Below, one piece after another: positions 34,081 through 43,869 of a stretch of 64,000 nucleotides of DNA. The notes beneath the pieces are model-generated. The model was given only the letters and a program-made list of their open reading frames with translations, did not search any database and was not told where the DNA came from. Numbering within the stretch: position 1 is the first letter of the stretch; each line of letters starts with the position of its first letter. The position numbers and the translations under genes were made by a program. The DNA comes from Ensifer sp. Root278 (lineage in GTDB: Bacteria; Pseudomonadota; Alphaproteobacteria; Rhizobiales; Rhizobiaceae), in assembly GCF_001429285.1 (NCBI RefSeq), contig NZ_LMJJ01000043.1, forward strand, positions 350,184-414,183, in the 5' to 3' direction.

Positions 34081-35145
34081 CCGCAGACGCCTTCCGTCTG
34101 CGTCGAACACCAAAACGGCGGCCGGATCGAAGCGGGCGGCGATGCTATCGCCGGACTTCAGGCCGCGACCATTCTTGGTCTCGATGATGATCAATTCGCC
34201 GTCGCCATGGCGGGCATAGGCGAAGGTCTCGCCGCCGAGGTGTTCCAGCATGTCGATCGTCAGATCGAGGCTTGCCGAGCCGCTGTCGCCGAAATGTTCG
34301 GGCCGGATGCCGATGGTCACGGAGCTCCCAGGCGTAGCTCCCTTGATGGCCACTGGAATAGTCGCGTTGCCGAAGTCGGGCAGACGTACCTGCGTTCCGC
34401 CAGCGTCGACGATCCCCTTCAAGAAGTTCATTTTCGGTGAGCCGATGAAGCCGGCGACGAACAGATTGGCGGGATCATCGTAGAGGTCGAGCGGCGAGCC
34501 GACCTGTTCGACCACGCCGTTGCGCATGACGACGATCTTGTCGGCAAGCGTCATCGCCTCGACCTGGTCATGGGTGACATAGACGATCGTGGTCGCGAGC
34601 TTCTTGTGCAGCCGCGCGATCTCGATGCGCATGTGCACGCGCAGTTCCGCATCGAGGTTGGACAGCGGCTCGTCGAAGAGGAAAATCTTCGGATGCCGCA
34701 CGATCGCCCGGCCGATCGCCACGCGCTGGCGCTGGCCGCCGGAAAGCTGTTTCGGCTTGCGGTCGAGCAGCGGGCCGAGCTCGAGAATGATCGCAGCCTC
34801 ACCGACCCGTTGTTCGATCTCAGCCTTCGGCACGCCGGCAAAGCGCAGCGCGAAGCCCATGTTTTCTCGAACCGTCATATGCGGATAGAGCGCGTAGGAC
34901 TGGAAGACCATAGCGATGCCGCGCTTTGACGGATCGACATCGTTCATCCGCTCGTCGTCGATCGTGAGATCACCGGATGTGATCTCTTCGAGACCGGCGA
35001 TCATCCGAAGCAGGGTCGACTTGCCGCAGCCGGACGGACCGACGAAGACGACGAACTCGCCGGTCTTGATGTCGAGGTCGACCCCCTTGATGACCTCGAA
35101 GTTGCCGTAGGACTTTCTGACGTCGCTGAGTTGGAGTTCGCTCAT
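34078..35145 (-). CDS. Sugar ABC transporter ATP-binding protein (UgpC/MsmK-like, CUT1)
   Basis: The 355-residue ATPase has Walker [10 protein letters not shown], signature [14 protein letters not shown], Walker [13 protein letters not shown] and switch [10 protein letters not shown]. After residue about 240 come TOBE/MalK-type regulatory beta domains. It energises the CUT1 importer encoded upstream on the same strand and overlaps the GH2 gene by 4 bp (ATGA). Its stop codon is part of the dispersed repeat copy B, which likely forms the 3' hairpin of the operon. Confidence 0.94.
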   Translation of the reverse strand: MSELQLSDVRKSYGNFEVIKGVDLDIKTGEFVVFVGPSGCGKSTLLRMIAGLEEITSGDLTIDDERMNDVDPSKRGIAMVFQSYALYPHMTVRENMGFALRFAGVPKAEIEQRVGEAAIILELGPLLDRKPKQLSGGQRQRVAIGRAIVRHPKIFLFDEPLSNLDAELRVHMRIEIARLHKKLATTIVYVTHDQVEAMTLADKIVVMRNGVVEQVGSPLDLYDDPANLFVAGFIGSPKMNFLKGIVDAGGTQVRLPDFGNATIPVAIKGATPGSSVTIGIRPEHFGDSGSASLDLTIDMLEHLGGETFAYARHGDGELIIIETKNGRGLKSGDSIAARFDPAAVLVFDADGRRLR

Positions 35146-37406
35146 GCAGCCGCTGCCTCGCTTGCCACTGCCGAAAGTTCCAGTCTTACGGATCCAAGCC
35201 GTGTCGAGGTTACCGCGACGGCGATGCCGCCAGCAGCACCCGTCGTCTCCAGCCAGAAGCCGGTCGAACCACCCTGGAAGACGAGGCGCTCCGGCCCAAG
35301 CAATCGGGCAGGGCCGGTGACGGTGACGTCGACCGCATCGTTGAGGAACGGCAGGACGTTGCCGGCCTGGTCGAGCGCGCGCACGATCACGCGAACACTG
35401 TCACGCCCTTCGGCCCGCAGCGTCGCGTTGTCTGCCACGACCTCGAGCGTCGTCGGCACCGGGTCAGCGACCATGCGCAGGCTGGCTGCGGCCTTGCCGT
35501 CGATGAAGCCGGTGAACGCGGCGTCTTCCCACTTCATGCCCCAGACGCCGAGTTCGTCCTTGGTGAAGTGGCGATGGTCGATGACCACAGGCGGATGCGG
35601 CAGATGCGGGAAATTTTCGCGGTCCGGACCGACGCGCTTCACCAGCAAGCCGTATTTCAGCTCGACCTCGTCGCAATTGGTGAGCACGATCAAAGGCAGC
35701 ACGCCGCCGATATTGCGCTCACCGCGCGCCCAGAAAGTGACCGGCTTCATCACCACTTCCTCCGACGGCTCGCATTGGCTGGCGTAGACATAGGCTGCAA
35801 ACTTGGGCTGGCGGAACATGTCCATGACGCCGTGATAGCAGATCCGATCGCCGGAGCCGAAATCCTTGTGGGTGTTGTAGTCGAACATGCACCAGCCAAT
35901 GGCGCCGGAGATGCCGGGGTCCCCATGCGCGGCGTTCAGCACCTCCAGGTGCCGGCGCACATGCTCGGCCTGGCGCTGCTCCTGATCGTAGATCTTCGTC
36001 GGGTACATGTGGCCGCCGAATTCGGTGATGAGGTAGGGCACCTTGCGATTGAGCCCGGTGCATTCCTGCTGTGGGCGCAGCGCCGTGCGCGGGCGGTTTG
36101 CCCCCGGCAGTTCCTCGTTGCCGAGGATGAAGTCGTTCATCGTGTAGACGTCTTCGAGGAACTCGCTGTCGGTGATGTAGCGCACGCCGCCGGTTTGCCG
36201 CGTCGGGTCGAGTTCGCGCGCCAGCCGGTTGGTCTCGACGTAGAAATCGTGGGAATCCTGCGACTCGTTGATGCGCACGCCCCAGATGATGATCGACGGA
36301 TGGTTCCAGTCGCGCTCGATCATACGGCGGACGTTTTGGATCGCCTCCTGCTTCCAGGCCTCACCGCCGATATGCTGCCAGCCGGGGATTTCCTCGAAGA
36401 CGAGCAGGCCGATGCGGTCGCAATGGTCGAGAAACCATTTGGATTGCGGATAGTGCGAGGTGCGGACAAGGTTGCAATGTAGCGTGTTCTTCAGGATCTC
36501 GGCATCGCGCTCCTGGGCCGTCCGGCCCATGGCATAGCCGACATAGGGGAAGGCCTGGTGGCGGTTGAGACCACGGATCTTCAGCGGCCGGCCGTTGAGC
36601 TTGAAACCTTCCGTGGTGAACTCTGCTGTACGGAAGCCAAAGCGCGACGAGAGCCGGTCGCTGCCGCGATCGCTGCGCAGTTGCACCTCCGCCTCGTAGA
36701 GGACGGGACTGTCGATATCCCAGAGCGAAAGCCCCTTGAGACCGGTAATCTCCAATGTGACGCTCTCACCGCGGGTCTCGCCGATGGCTTCCGCCAGCAC
36801 CTTGCCGTTCGTGTCCTTGAGCAGTGCCGTGACAGTTCCGGCGAACGTCAAGCTTTGCGGATTGGCGAGATCGCAACGGACCGTGACGGACTTGGCGTCG
36901 CTGAGGACATCGCGGGTCTCGATCTTGATGTTGGCGATCGAAACCGCGTCGGTGACCTTCAGCCAGACGTCGCGATAGATGCCGGCATAGGTCAGATAAT
37001 CGATGCGGCCGCCGAAGGGTGGGATCTCCGGGTTTTCGCTGCCGTCGATCTTGACAGTGATCAGGTTGTCGCCCTCCCGCAGCCTGTCGGTCAGGCGCGC
37101 TTCGAAGGGCGTATAGCCGTCCTTGTGGGCAACGATCTCTTCGCCGTTGAGATAGACGACGGCATCGGCCATCGCAGCGTCGAAGACGAGCGAGACCTCG
37201 CGGCCATGGAACTCCCGACGCCAGGCGAGCGGCTTTTGATAGGTGAAAGCGCGCTGATAGGAGGCCTCGTCGAAGTAATTGAACGGCAGTTCCACCGCAT
37301 TGTGCGGCAGGCTCACGGGCCTGCCCGCCTGCAGGCGGCCGGCTTCAGTGGCGGCGGAGCCTTCGGAGAAGACCCAGGAATCGTTGAAAGAGGTAACAGA
37401 ACGCAT
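35142..37406 (-). CDS. Glycoside hydrolase family 2 (beta-galactosidase/beta-glucuronidase-like)
   Basis: The 754-residue enzyme has the GH2 order: sugar-binding jelly roll, immunoglobulin-like domain, catalytic barrel, then C-terminal beta domains. The acid/base is Glu381 in WGVRINES and the nucleophile Glu462 in LITEFGGH. No signal peptide is present, so it acts in the cytoplasm on a sugar brought in by the surrounding ABC transporter. Three ATGs lie in a row at 37412, 37409 and 37406; AATAGGA gives the best spacing for 37406. It is sandwiched between the permease (8 bp) and ATPase genes. Beta-galactoside and beta-glucuronide are both possible substrates. Confidence 0.9.
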   Translation of the reverse strand: MRSVTSFNDSWVFSEGSAATEAGRLQAGRPVSLPHNAVELPFNYFDEASYQRAFTYQKPLAWRREFHGREVSLVFDAAMADAVVYLNGEEIVAHKDGYTPFEARLTDRLREGDNLITVKIDGSENPEIPPFGGRIDYLTYAGIYRDVWLKVTDAVSIANIKIETRDVLSDAKSVTVRCDLANPQSLTFAGTVTALLKDTNGKVLAEAIGETRGESVTLEITGLKGLSLWDIDSPVLYEAEVQLRSDRGSDRLSSRFGFRTAEFTTEGFKLNGRPLKIRGLNRHQAFPYVGYAMGRTAQERDAEILKNTLHCNLVRTSHYPQSKWFLDHCDRIGLLVFEEIPGWQHIGGEAWKQEAIQNVRRMIERDWNHPSIIIWGVRINESQDSHDFYVETNRLARELDPTRQTGGVRYITDSEFLEDVYTMNDFILGNEELPGANRPRTALRPQQECTGLNRKVPYLITEFGGHMYPTKIYDQEQRQAEHVRRHLEVLNAAHGDPGISGAIGWCMFDYNTHKDFGSGDRICYHGVMDMFRQPKFAAYVYASQCEPSEEVVMKPVTFWARGERNIGGVLPLIVLTNCDEVELKYGLLVKRVGPDRENFPHLPHPPVVIDHRHFTKDELGVWGMKWEDAAFTGFIDGKAAASLRMVADPVPTTLEVVADNATLRAEGRDSVRVIVRALDQAGNVLPFLNDAVDVTVTGPARLLGPERLVFQGGSTGFWLETTGAAGGIAVAVTSTRLGSVRLELSAVASEAAAA

Positions 37407-37414
37407 CATCATTC

Positions 37415-38236
37415 CTATTTGACTGAGCCCAGCATTCCCTGGACGAATTGGCGTTGCATGAAGAAAAAGACCGCGAGGGTGGGAAGCGTTGCGAGAATGG
37501 TGCCGACCATGACGACGCCGTAATCGGGGTAGTAGGCGGAGGCGAGCGAGGAGACGACGAGTGTGATTGTCTTCGTCTCGTTCGACTGCAGCACGATCAG
37601 CGGCCAGAGATAGTTGTTCCACGCCGTCATGAAGACGATGATGAAGGCCGCCGCGTAGGTCGAACGCATCACCGGCACGTAGATGTAGAGAAAAATCTGC
37701 CATTCCTTCAGGCCGTCGACCTTGGCGGCATCGCGCAGCTCCGAAGGGAACGCCTTGGTGCACTGGCGGAAGTAAAAGACGATAAAGGCCGAGCCGATCG
37801 TCGGCAAGACGACCGCGAGGTGGGTGTTGATCAGCCCCGCCTTGCCCATCATGATGAAGAGCGGGATCATCAGCGCCGCAAACGGGATCATCATCGTCAA
37901 CAGCAAGGCGCTGTAGATCCGGTCACGATGGCGCGAGCGGAACATCTCGAAGCCATAGCCGGCAAGCGACGAGACGGCGAGCGTCAGCGCCGTTGCCAGT
38001 ATGGCGATCTTGGCCGAGTTCCAGAAGACCAGCGGCGCATTCACCTGGGTGAAGAAGGTGGCGATGTTGGTGGCGAGCGCGCTGCCCGGCAGCATCTTGC
38101 CCTTGATGATGTCGATCGACGAATTGGTGGCGCCGAGCAGCATCCAGACGAAGGGGAAGATCGAGAGAAAGGCCATCAGCCCGACGAAGCCGTAGGTGAC
38201 GATGGCGGTTGCGATGCGTGCGGATCCGTTGTTCAT
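37415..38236 (-). CDS. Sugar ABC transporter permease (MalG-like, CUT1)
   Basis: The 273-residue protein has six predicted helices and the coupling EAA motif around LRDAAKVDGLKEWQIFLYIYVP. It is the MalG-type half of the channel. The start MNNGSARIA at 38236 overlaps the stop of the upstream permease gene by 4 bp; a longer start at 38272 would run into that gene. It is cotranscribed with the GH2 enzyme that follows. Confidence 0.93.
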   Translation of the reverse strand: MNNGSARIATAIVTYGFVGLMAFLSIFPFVWMLLGATNSSIDIIKGKMLPGSALATNIATFFTQVNAPLVFWNSAKIAILATALTLAVSSLAGYGFEMFRSRHRDRIYSALLLTMMIPFAALMIPLFIMMGKAGLINTHLAVVLPTIGSAFIVFYFRQCTKAFPSELRDAAKVDGLKEWQIFLYIYVPVMRSTYAAAFIIVFMTAWNNYLWPLIVLQSNETKTITLVVSSLASAYYPDYGVVMVGTILATLPTLAVFFFMQRQFVQGMLGSVK

Positions 38237-39132
38237 CGGTCGCGCTCCCGTGCCGCGAAGAACTGAAGGCAAGCGAGCAGGGCGACGAGCACGACGATCA
38301 CGTAGGAGACCGTCGCCGCGTAGCCGAAGTTCGGCATGAAACGGAAGGTCAGGTTGTAGATGTAGAGCGACAGCGTCAGCGTCGCGTTGGACGGTCCGCC
38401 CTTGCCCTCGGTCAGGTTGTAGACCTCGTCGAAGAGCTGGATCGTGCCGATGGTCGAGATGATCGTGGTGAACAGGATGACGGGCTTCAGGAGCGGGATG
38501 GTGATGTGGGTGAAGCGCGCCCAGGCAGGCACCCCGTCTATCCGCGCGACCTCATAGATCGACTTGTCGATGTTCTGCATCGCCGCGAGGTAGAAGATCA
38601 TGTTGTAGCCGGTCCAGCGCCAGGTGATGGCGATGATGACGAGCACCTTCGCCCAGAAGGGATGCGTCAGCCACGGGATCGGCGAGGCGATGATGCCGAT
38701 CGCCTCAAGCGTCGAGTTGACGATGCCGTCGAGCGCGAACATGCCTTTGAACAGCACCGAATAGGCGACGAGCGAGGTGACGCAGGGCAGGAAGATGGCG
38801 GTGCGGAAGAAGCCGCGGCCGACGAGCCTCGGATTGTTGAGCAATGACGCCAGGATTAGCGCCAGCAAGATCATGATCGGCACCTGCACGACGAAATAGG
38901 TCAGCGTGTTGGTGAGCGCCTTGATGAAGACCGGGTCGTTCCAGAGACGGACGATGTTGGCGAAGCCGGCGAATTTCAGCATCATGCCGCGGCCGGACTG
39001 GAACGACATCCAGAGCGACCACACGATCGGATAGATCATGAAAAGGGCGATCAGCCCGAGCGCCGGCGCAACGAAGAGCCAGCCATTGACGTTGTAGTAT
39101 CGGCCGATGCCGCCGCGGCGCGCGAGAGCCAT
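38233..39132 (-). CDS. Sugar ABC transporter permease (MalF-like, CUT1)
   Basis: This permease of about 299 residues starts MALARRGGIGRYYNVNGW, with the first helix at LFVAPALGLIALFMIYPIVW and the coupling loop at YEVARIDGVPAWARFTHITIPLL. Several ATGs are clustered (39144, 39138, 39135, 39132); GGGGA lies suitably before 39132, but a start at 39144 or 39174 is possible. It forms the channel with the MalG-like protein. Confidence 0.92.
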   Translation of the reverse strand: MALARRGGIGRYYNVNGWLFVAPALGLIALFMIYPIVWSLWMSFQSGRGMMLKFAGFANIVRLWNDPVFIKALTNTLTYFVVQVPIMILLALILASLLNNPRLVGRGFFRTAIFLPCVTSLVAYSVLFKGMFALDGIVNSTLEAIGIIASPIPWLTHPFWAKVLVIIAITWRWTGYNMIFYLAAMQNIDKSIYEVARIDGVPAWARFTHITIPLLKPVILFTTIISTIGTIQLFDEVYNLTEGKGGPSNATLTLSLYIYNLTFRFMPNFGYAATVSYVIVVLVALLACLQFFAARERDR

Positions 39133-39214
39133 CATCATCCCCATGGATAGCAGGAGCCGTTGACCGCGGCGCAATCGCCACGGCCAGGAGTGGTGCAGAC
39201 AATCGCCGTAGCGA

Positions 39215-40483
39215 TTACTGGACCTGTGCGCTGACCTCGGCGTCGATCGCCTTCAGCACGTCGTCGACAGGTGTTCCCTGCTGCAGCGCCGGCAATTGCG
39301 CGGTGACCGCGGTGTCCGCCTCGTTGGTGAAGACGCCGTAGTTGACCGAGGGAACCTTCGCGAGCCAGTCGGAGAAGTTCTGCCAGACCTTTTCACCGCC
39401 GAAGAAGGCATCGGCCTCGCCATAGGCGGCCCCGCCACGGGCAGCGAGCAGCGAGCCGACGGCGCCGCGGTCCTGCAGGATCGTCTGGTAGAAATCGACG
39501 TCCTTGGCGTAGACCGCGTTCAGGAAGTCGATCGCCTCGGCTTTCTCCGCCGAGCTTTCGAGCACGTACCAGCTCGATCCGCCGAGGTTCGAGGCGTGCG
39601 TCGCGCCGTCGATCGAAAGGGCCGGGATCGGCGCCACGCCCCACTTGCCCGACTGGTCCGGCTGCGCCTTGACGGTGCCGGTGATCCAGACGCCGGTGAT
39701 GACGGTGGCGACGTCACCGGAAGTGAAGGTTCCGACCCAGTCGGCCCAGCCGGCGGCCGGCTTGTAGATGTTGGAAGACATGATCTTGCCGACCGTCTCC
39801 AGCGCTCCCTTCAGCGCGGCGTTGCCGGTGATGTTCGCCTTGCCTTCCTTGTCGAAGTACCATTGCCCGGCCGATTGCATGATGATGCGCACGAGGCCGG
39901 CGTCGGTCGGGTCGAGACCCATCATCTTCTTGCCGGTCTTGGCTTCGACCTGCTGGCCGATCTCGATGAAGCGGTCCCAGGTGATGCCCTGCATGTCCTC
40001 CGGCTTGAAGCCTGCCGCTTCGAGATAGTCCTTGCGGTAGTACATGCCTGTAACGCCGGAATCGAACGGCATGCCATAGACCTGGCCATCCAGCGTCATC
40101 AGCTCGACCTTGTAGGGAGCAAAGCCGGAGTAATCGACCGTGCCGGAGAGCGGCGCGAAGGCGCCGGGGAAGGATTGCAGATATTTCTGCGCGCCATAAT
40201 CCTCGATCAGCACGATGTCGGGTAGCGCGTCTGCAGTGCCGGACGAAAGGCCGGTCTGCAGCTTCTGCTCAACGTCGGCCTTGGCGAAATCGACGATGTT
40301 GAAGGTGACGTCCGGATGCGTCTTGGTATAACGCGCGCCAGCCTCCTTCATGATCGCAACGTTGAAGTTGGGATCCCAGCACCAGACGGTGATTTCCTTG
40401 GCTTGCGCCGCAGTCACCGCCAAGAGGCTGGCGCCGGCAAGCACGATGGCGCTAAAGCGCGGCAGATAGATACGCATGTCCAT
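39215..40483 (-). CDS. Sugar ABC transporter periplasmic binding protein (CUT1)
   Basis: The 422-residue protein begins MDMRIYLPRF with a Sec signal ending at AAQAKE (about residue 27). The mature part matches family 1 extracellular sugar-binding proteins, with ITVWCWDPNFN at its start and the aromatic-rich GVTGMYYRKDYLEAAG hinge segment. It captures the sugar for the permease pair downstream. ATG 40483 is preceded by GAGGGAGGAAAAC. Its upstream region has LacI-type operator candidates and the lacI-family gene lies 126 bp upstream in the same direction. Confidence 0.92.
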   Translation of the reverse strand: MDMRIYLPRFSAIVLAGASLLAVTAAQAKEITVWCWDPNFNVAIMKEAGARYTKTHPDVTFNIVDFAKADVEQKLQTGLSSGTADALPDIVLIEDYGAQKYLQSFPGAFAPLSGTVDYSGFAPYKVELMTLDGQVYGMPFDSGVTGMYYRKDYLEAAGFKPEDMQGITWDRFIEIGQQVEAKTGKKMMGLDPTDAGLVRIIMQSAGQWYFDKEGKANITGNAALKGALETVGKIMSSNIYKPAAGWADWVGTFTSGDVATVITGVWITGTVKAQPDQSGKWGVAPIPALSIDGATHASNLGGSSWYVLESSAEKAEAIDFLNAVYAKDVDFYQTILQDRGAVGSLLAARGGAAYGEADAFFGGEKVWQNFSDWLAKVPSVNYGVFTNEADTAVTAQLPALQQGTPVDDVLKAIDAEVSAQVQ

Positions 40484-40574
40484 TGTTTTCCTCCCTCGAA
40501 TTTCGTTCCCCGAGACGTTCCTCCTAGTCTCGGCGCGGAGTATTTCGCAAAATTCTGAAGAAGGCAATATTTCA

Positions 40575-40586
40575 GTAAATTTTTAC
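40575..40586. promoter_or_regulatory. Candidate LacI-type operator upstream of the sugar-binding protein gene
   Basis: GTAAATTTTTAC is a 12-bp dyad with five perfect pairs. A similar GTAAAATTTTGC occurs at 41698 upstream of the lacI-family gene itself. A partial match (GCAAAATT) lies nearby at 40547. The sites share GTAAAWTTTTRC, suggesting one regulator for both promoters. Confidence 0.45.
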
Positions 40587-40609
40587 CACCGTGTTTTTTG
40601 CCGGCTGTA

Positions 40610-41638
40610 TTACGGGCCAGCGACGGAGCCCGTCGTGGCCGTGCTGCCGCGCCAGACCATCTCTGTTCCGAGGATCACCTTCTTGGCGACGTCGCGTCCG
40701 GTCAGGCGCTCGATCAATAGGTCGACGGCCGTCTCGCCGATTACTTCGGCCGGGATCTTGACCGTCGAAAGCGGCGGCCCGAGAAACTGCGCGACGGGTA
40801 TGTCGTTGAAGCTTGCCACGGCGACATCGTCAGGGATTCGAAGGCCCATCTCGTGAATGGCACGGTAGGCGCCGATCGCCATATTGTCGTTGCAGGTGAC
40901 CAGGATTTTGGGCGGGTTGGGTTTCGACAGCATCGCCTTGGCGAGCGTATAGCCGCTGTCCGGCGTCAGCTTCTCGACCATGCAGAGTTCCGGATCGTAG
41001 AGGCCGGCTTTCGTCATCCAGTGGATGAAGGCGCGGCAGCGGCGCTCCGAATGGATGTCGTCCTTGTCGCGGAAGGCGTCGATCCAGCCGAGAAAGCCGA
41101 TTCGGCGGTAACCCATGCCGTATATGCCTTGAAGCAGGCGGTTCATGGCCACGGACACGTCGCTCATCACGCTGTCGTCGACATCGTCGTCGGGGGCGAA
41201 ATCCGCAAAGACCAGGTGGCGGCTGTGCCGCCGCAGCCAGTGGACCTCTTCGCCGTAATGGTGGCCGACGGCAACGACGCCGTTGGCGCCCTGCAGTATC
41301 GCCGCCTCCGGCAGGTTGCCGTTGTGGAAGACCTTGACCACCTCGATCTTCAGCGCCTGACAACGGTTTTCGATGCCGAGCCGGACGCCGACATAATAGG
41401 GATCGATCAGTTCCTGGGCGGGCTGGAGGAAATGCACCAGCGCGAATTTCAGGCCCTGCATCGGTCCCGCGCCGCGCCCGCGGTTGCGGGGCGTCGCATA
41501 GTTCAGCGCCTCGGCCGTTTCGATGATTGCCTGCCGCTTCTTGGTGGAGATCGAAAGCGTTGGATCGTAATTCAGCACCCGTGAGACGGTCGCCGAAGAG
41601 ACCCCGACAGCCGAAGCGATTTCCTTGATTGTTACCAT
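40610..41638 (-). CDS. LacI-family transcriptional regulator of the GH2/ABC operon
   Basis: The 342-residue protein begins MVTIKEIASAVGVSSATVSR, the classic LacI helix-turn-helix and hinge, followed by a periplasmic-binding-like sugar sensor with the motif GANGVVAVGH and a C-terminal dimer region ending in TEMVWRGST. It is encoded just upstream of the binding-protein gene on the same strand and so is presumably a local repressor induced by a galactoside or related sugar. Start 41638 is chosen because the HTH begins at residue 4. Confidence 0.92.
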   Translation of the reverse strand: MVTIKEIASAVGVSSATVSRVLNYDPTLSISTKKRQAIIETAEALNYATPRNRGRGAGPMQGLKFALVHFLQPAQELIDPYYVGVRLGIENRCQALKIEVVKVFHNGNLPEAAILQGANGVVAVGHHYGEEVHWLRRHSRHLVFADFAPDDDVDDSVMSDVSVAMNRLLQGIYGMGYRRIGFLGWIDAFRDKDDIHSERRCRAFIHWMTKAGLYDPELCMVEKLTPDSGYTLAKAMLSKPNPPKILVTCNDNMAIGAYRAIHEMGLRIPDDVAVASFNDIPVAQFLGPPLSTVKIPAEVIGETAVDLLIERLTGRDVAKKVILGTEMVWRGSTATTGSVAGP

Positions 41639-41697
41639 GTCCAACGTCCTGCCCGCCGCCACAACCCAGGCTTCGGGCGCGGCGCAATCTTTATTTA

Positions 41698-41709
41698 GTA
41701 AAATTTTGC
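41698..41709. promoter_or_regulatory. Candidate LacI-type operator upstream of the lacI-family gene
   Basis: GTAAAATTTTGC has five of six paired positions and lies 59 bp before the regulator start. It resembles the site at 40575 (GTAAATTTTTAC), which fits autoregulation. Confidence 0.42.
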
Positions 41710-41775
41710 TCGGGTTTTTTCAATCTCTGGGCGTTGTATTTTCGTTCGTCGAGCGTGACGCAACCGCGGTCGAGA

Positions 41776-42663
41776 TCACGCAGCGCGGCCGGTTGCCAAT
41801 GCCTGCGCCTGAAGCTCTTCGGAAAGGAACGCCCACAGTGCTGAGACCGGGCGTGATGAAAGTCCCTGGTGATCGGCCGCGAAAAGCCCGAGTTCGATCA
41901 CCGGGGCGGGCGGCAGGCCCTCTTCGGTCCCGAGGACCCGCATCGTGTTGGCGCGGATATTGAGATCCAGCAAAACGGCGATGCCGAGCCCCGCCTCGAT
42001 CATCGACTGGATCGAGGAGAGGCTGGCGCTCGTCAGTACCGTGCGCCAAGGCCGATCCCCGCCCTTCAGCGCTTCAATCATCTTGTGGCGCCAGGTGCAG
42101 ACCCCGTCGAAGGTGACGAGCGGCAAAGGCCCTTCCTGCGGGAGCACGAAACCGCGCGCCGCGACCCAGCGCAGCGGCAGCCGCCAGGTGAGGATCGGCT
42201 CACCACGGATCAGGGCCGGATCGCCGATCGCGACATCGAGTTGACCCTGCGACAGCTTCTCCGACAACACGGTGCTTTCGGTGACCGTCAGTTCGAGCCC
42301 CACGTTCGGATGACATTCGGCGAAGCGCTGCAGTGCCCTTGGCAGCGAGCCGACGGCGATGTCCTCGATCATGCCGAAGCGGATCGGGCCCCGGAGCGCC
42401 TGCCCGGCGAGCGCTCGCCGGGCTCCTTCGCTCAGTCCCAGCATCTTCTGGGCATAGGGAAACAGCACATGCCCGGCTTCGGTCAGGTCCATGCCCCTGG
42501 TGCTGCGGTTCAAAAGCCTGGCGCCGACATCGTCCTCCAGCCGGCGCAACTGCATGCTGACGGCGGCTTGAGTCCGTGCCAGCCGCTGGGCAGCGCCGCT
42601 GACGCTGCCGCACTCGGCGGTCACGACGAAAGCGCGCAGCAGGCCGATGTCGAGGTCATGCAT
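41776..42663 (-). CDS. LysR-family transcriptional regulator
   Basis: The 295-residue protein opens MHDLDIGLLRAFVVTAECG, with the helix-turn-helix at about residues 20-40 (VSGAAQRLARTQAAVSMQLR) and an effector-binding domain. It is transcribed away from a DMT exporter gene with a 91-bp shared control region, the usual arrangement in which LysR controls the divergent transporter. An upstream extension of the frame has no similarity. The effector is unknown. Confidence 0.91.
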   Translation of the reverse strand: MHDLDIGLLRAFVVTAECGSVSGAAQRLARTQAAVSMQLRRLEDDVGARLLNRSTRGMDLTEAGHVLFPYAQKMLGLSEGARRALAGQALRGPIRFGMIEDIAVGSLPRALQRFAECHPNVGLELTVTESTVLSEKLSQGQLDVAIGDPALIRGEPILTWRLPLRWVAARGFVLPQEGPLPLVTFDGVCTWRHKMIEALKGGDRPWRTVLTSASLSSIQSMIEAGLGIAVLLDLNIRANTMRVLGTEEGLPPAPVIELGLFAADHQGLSSRPVSALWAFLSEELQAQALATGRAA

Positions 42664-42754
42664 ATAACGATCCTTTATGGCGACATCACAACTATCAGCG
42701 TTCCTTATTGTGCCGGAATTGCTATGTCGGTTCAAGCCCAACGGGAGAATGGAC

Positions 42755-43654
42755 ATGGCGGAAACGGAGACGACTGCGGATAGCGGATGGAGCGTGCAGG
42801 GTACGACGGACGATTCCACAGGGCGTGTCTCTGTCGCGATCGTTTTTTGTTTGCTCTCCATGTCGAGTGTGCAGTTCGGCGCTGCACTCTCCAAGCCGGC
42901 GATGGAAAGCGTCGGGGCTTTTGGCGCGACCTGGCTGCGGCTCTCCTGGGCGGCGGCATTTCTGCTGCTCCTCGTCCGCCCACCCTTCCTCAGCTACACC
43001 CGGTCGCAGTGGCTTTCGGCGCTTTCGCTCGGCGCCACGATGGCCGTGATGACGCTCTGCTTCTTCGCGGCGATCGCGCGCATCCCGCTCGGCCTTGCGG
43101 TTGCGATCGAGTTTCTCGGTCCGTTGACGGTCGCTGCGATTTTCGGCGGCCGTGGCTGGCGCCTGCTTTGCCCCGTTATCGCCGCCGCCGGCGTACTCTG
43201 CCTCTCCTGGGACGGTACCGCCTGGGTGGCGGATACGCGCGGGCTGCTTTTCGCCTTCGGCGCGGCGATCGGCTGGGGCGGTTACATCGTGTTGATGAAA
43301 AATGCCGGCCAACGCTTCAGGGGATTGGAGGGACTTGCTGTTTCGCTGCTGTTTGCAGCAGTCTTCGCGATGCCGTTCGGGCTGCATCAGGTTCAATCCG
43401 GTTTCTCCTTCGACATGGTGCTGATGACGGCTGGGCTCGCCATTCTGGTGCCGTTGCTCCCCTACGCGCTCGAGTTCATGGCGCTCCGTCGCATGCAGCC
43501 GTCGGCCTTCGGCATCCTGATGAGCCTTGAGCCGGCCATCGGCGCCGGCGCCGGCTTCCTCGTTCTCGGGCAGGCGCTCTCCCTCAACCAGATCTTCGGC
43601 GTGGTTCTCGTGATGACCGCCAGCGCCGCCGGCACATTGCTGGCGAGGGCCTAG
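42755..43654 (+). CDS. EamA/DMT-superfamily exporter (RhtA-like)
   Basis: The 299-residue protein has ten hydrophobic helices in two EamA halves. The segments IPLGLAVAIEFLGPLTVAAI and MSLEPAIGAGAGFLVLGQ match the RhtA threonine/homoserine exporter type. The start at 42755 (MAETE) has GGGAGA at proper spacing; ATG 42749 is an alternative. The divergent LysR gene probably regulates it. Amino acid or metabolite export is the family expectation; the substrate is not proven. Confidence 0.88.
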   Translation: MAETETTADSGWSVQGTTDDSTGRVSVAIVFCLLSMSSVQFGAALSKPAMESVGAFGATWLRLSWAAAFLLLLVRPPFLSYTRSQWLSALSLGATMAVMTLCFFAAIARIPLGLAVAIEFLGPLTVAAIFGGRGWRLLCPVIAAAGVLCLSWDGTAWVADTRGLLFAFGAAIGWGGYIVLMKNAGQRFRGLEGLAVSLLFAAVFAMPFGLHQVQSGFSFDMVLMTAGLAILVPLLPYALEFMALRRMQPSAFGILMSLEPAIGAGAGFLVLGQALSLNQIFGVVLVMTASAAGTLLARA

Positions 43655-43869
43655 CGCGTAGCGGAAGGCGCCTGTTTTCGCCCGCTAGTCCTCTGAACGT
43701 TCCGACGCTCCCGCGTCGGGGTCGGCCGGCCCGCGTTCAGCCTTCTGCGACCTCCGATGAATTTCATCGACGTCTTGCGCGTTAGATGAAAAGTGCCCGT
43801 TTACAAAAGTAATATTATATGATTTTTTCTCGATGGCTGCTTGGAGGCAGCTTTCTTTGGGAGGAAATC
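43655..43869. other. Intergenic control region of the galactofuranose-type operon
   Basis: The 215 bp between the exporter and the binding-protein gene contain an A+T-rich island at 43785-43830 (with AATATTATAT) that stands out from the GC-rich background and ends near the GGGAGGAAATC ribosome site. It presumably holds the promoter and the operator of the FadR-type regulator at 48485. No precise -35/-10 pair is clear. Confidence 0.4.
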
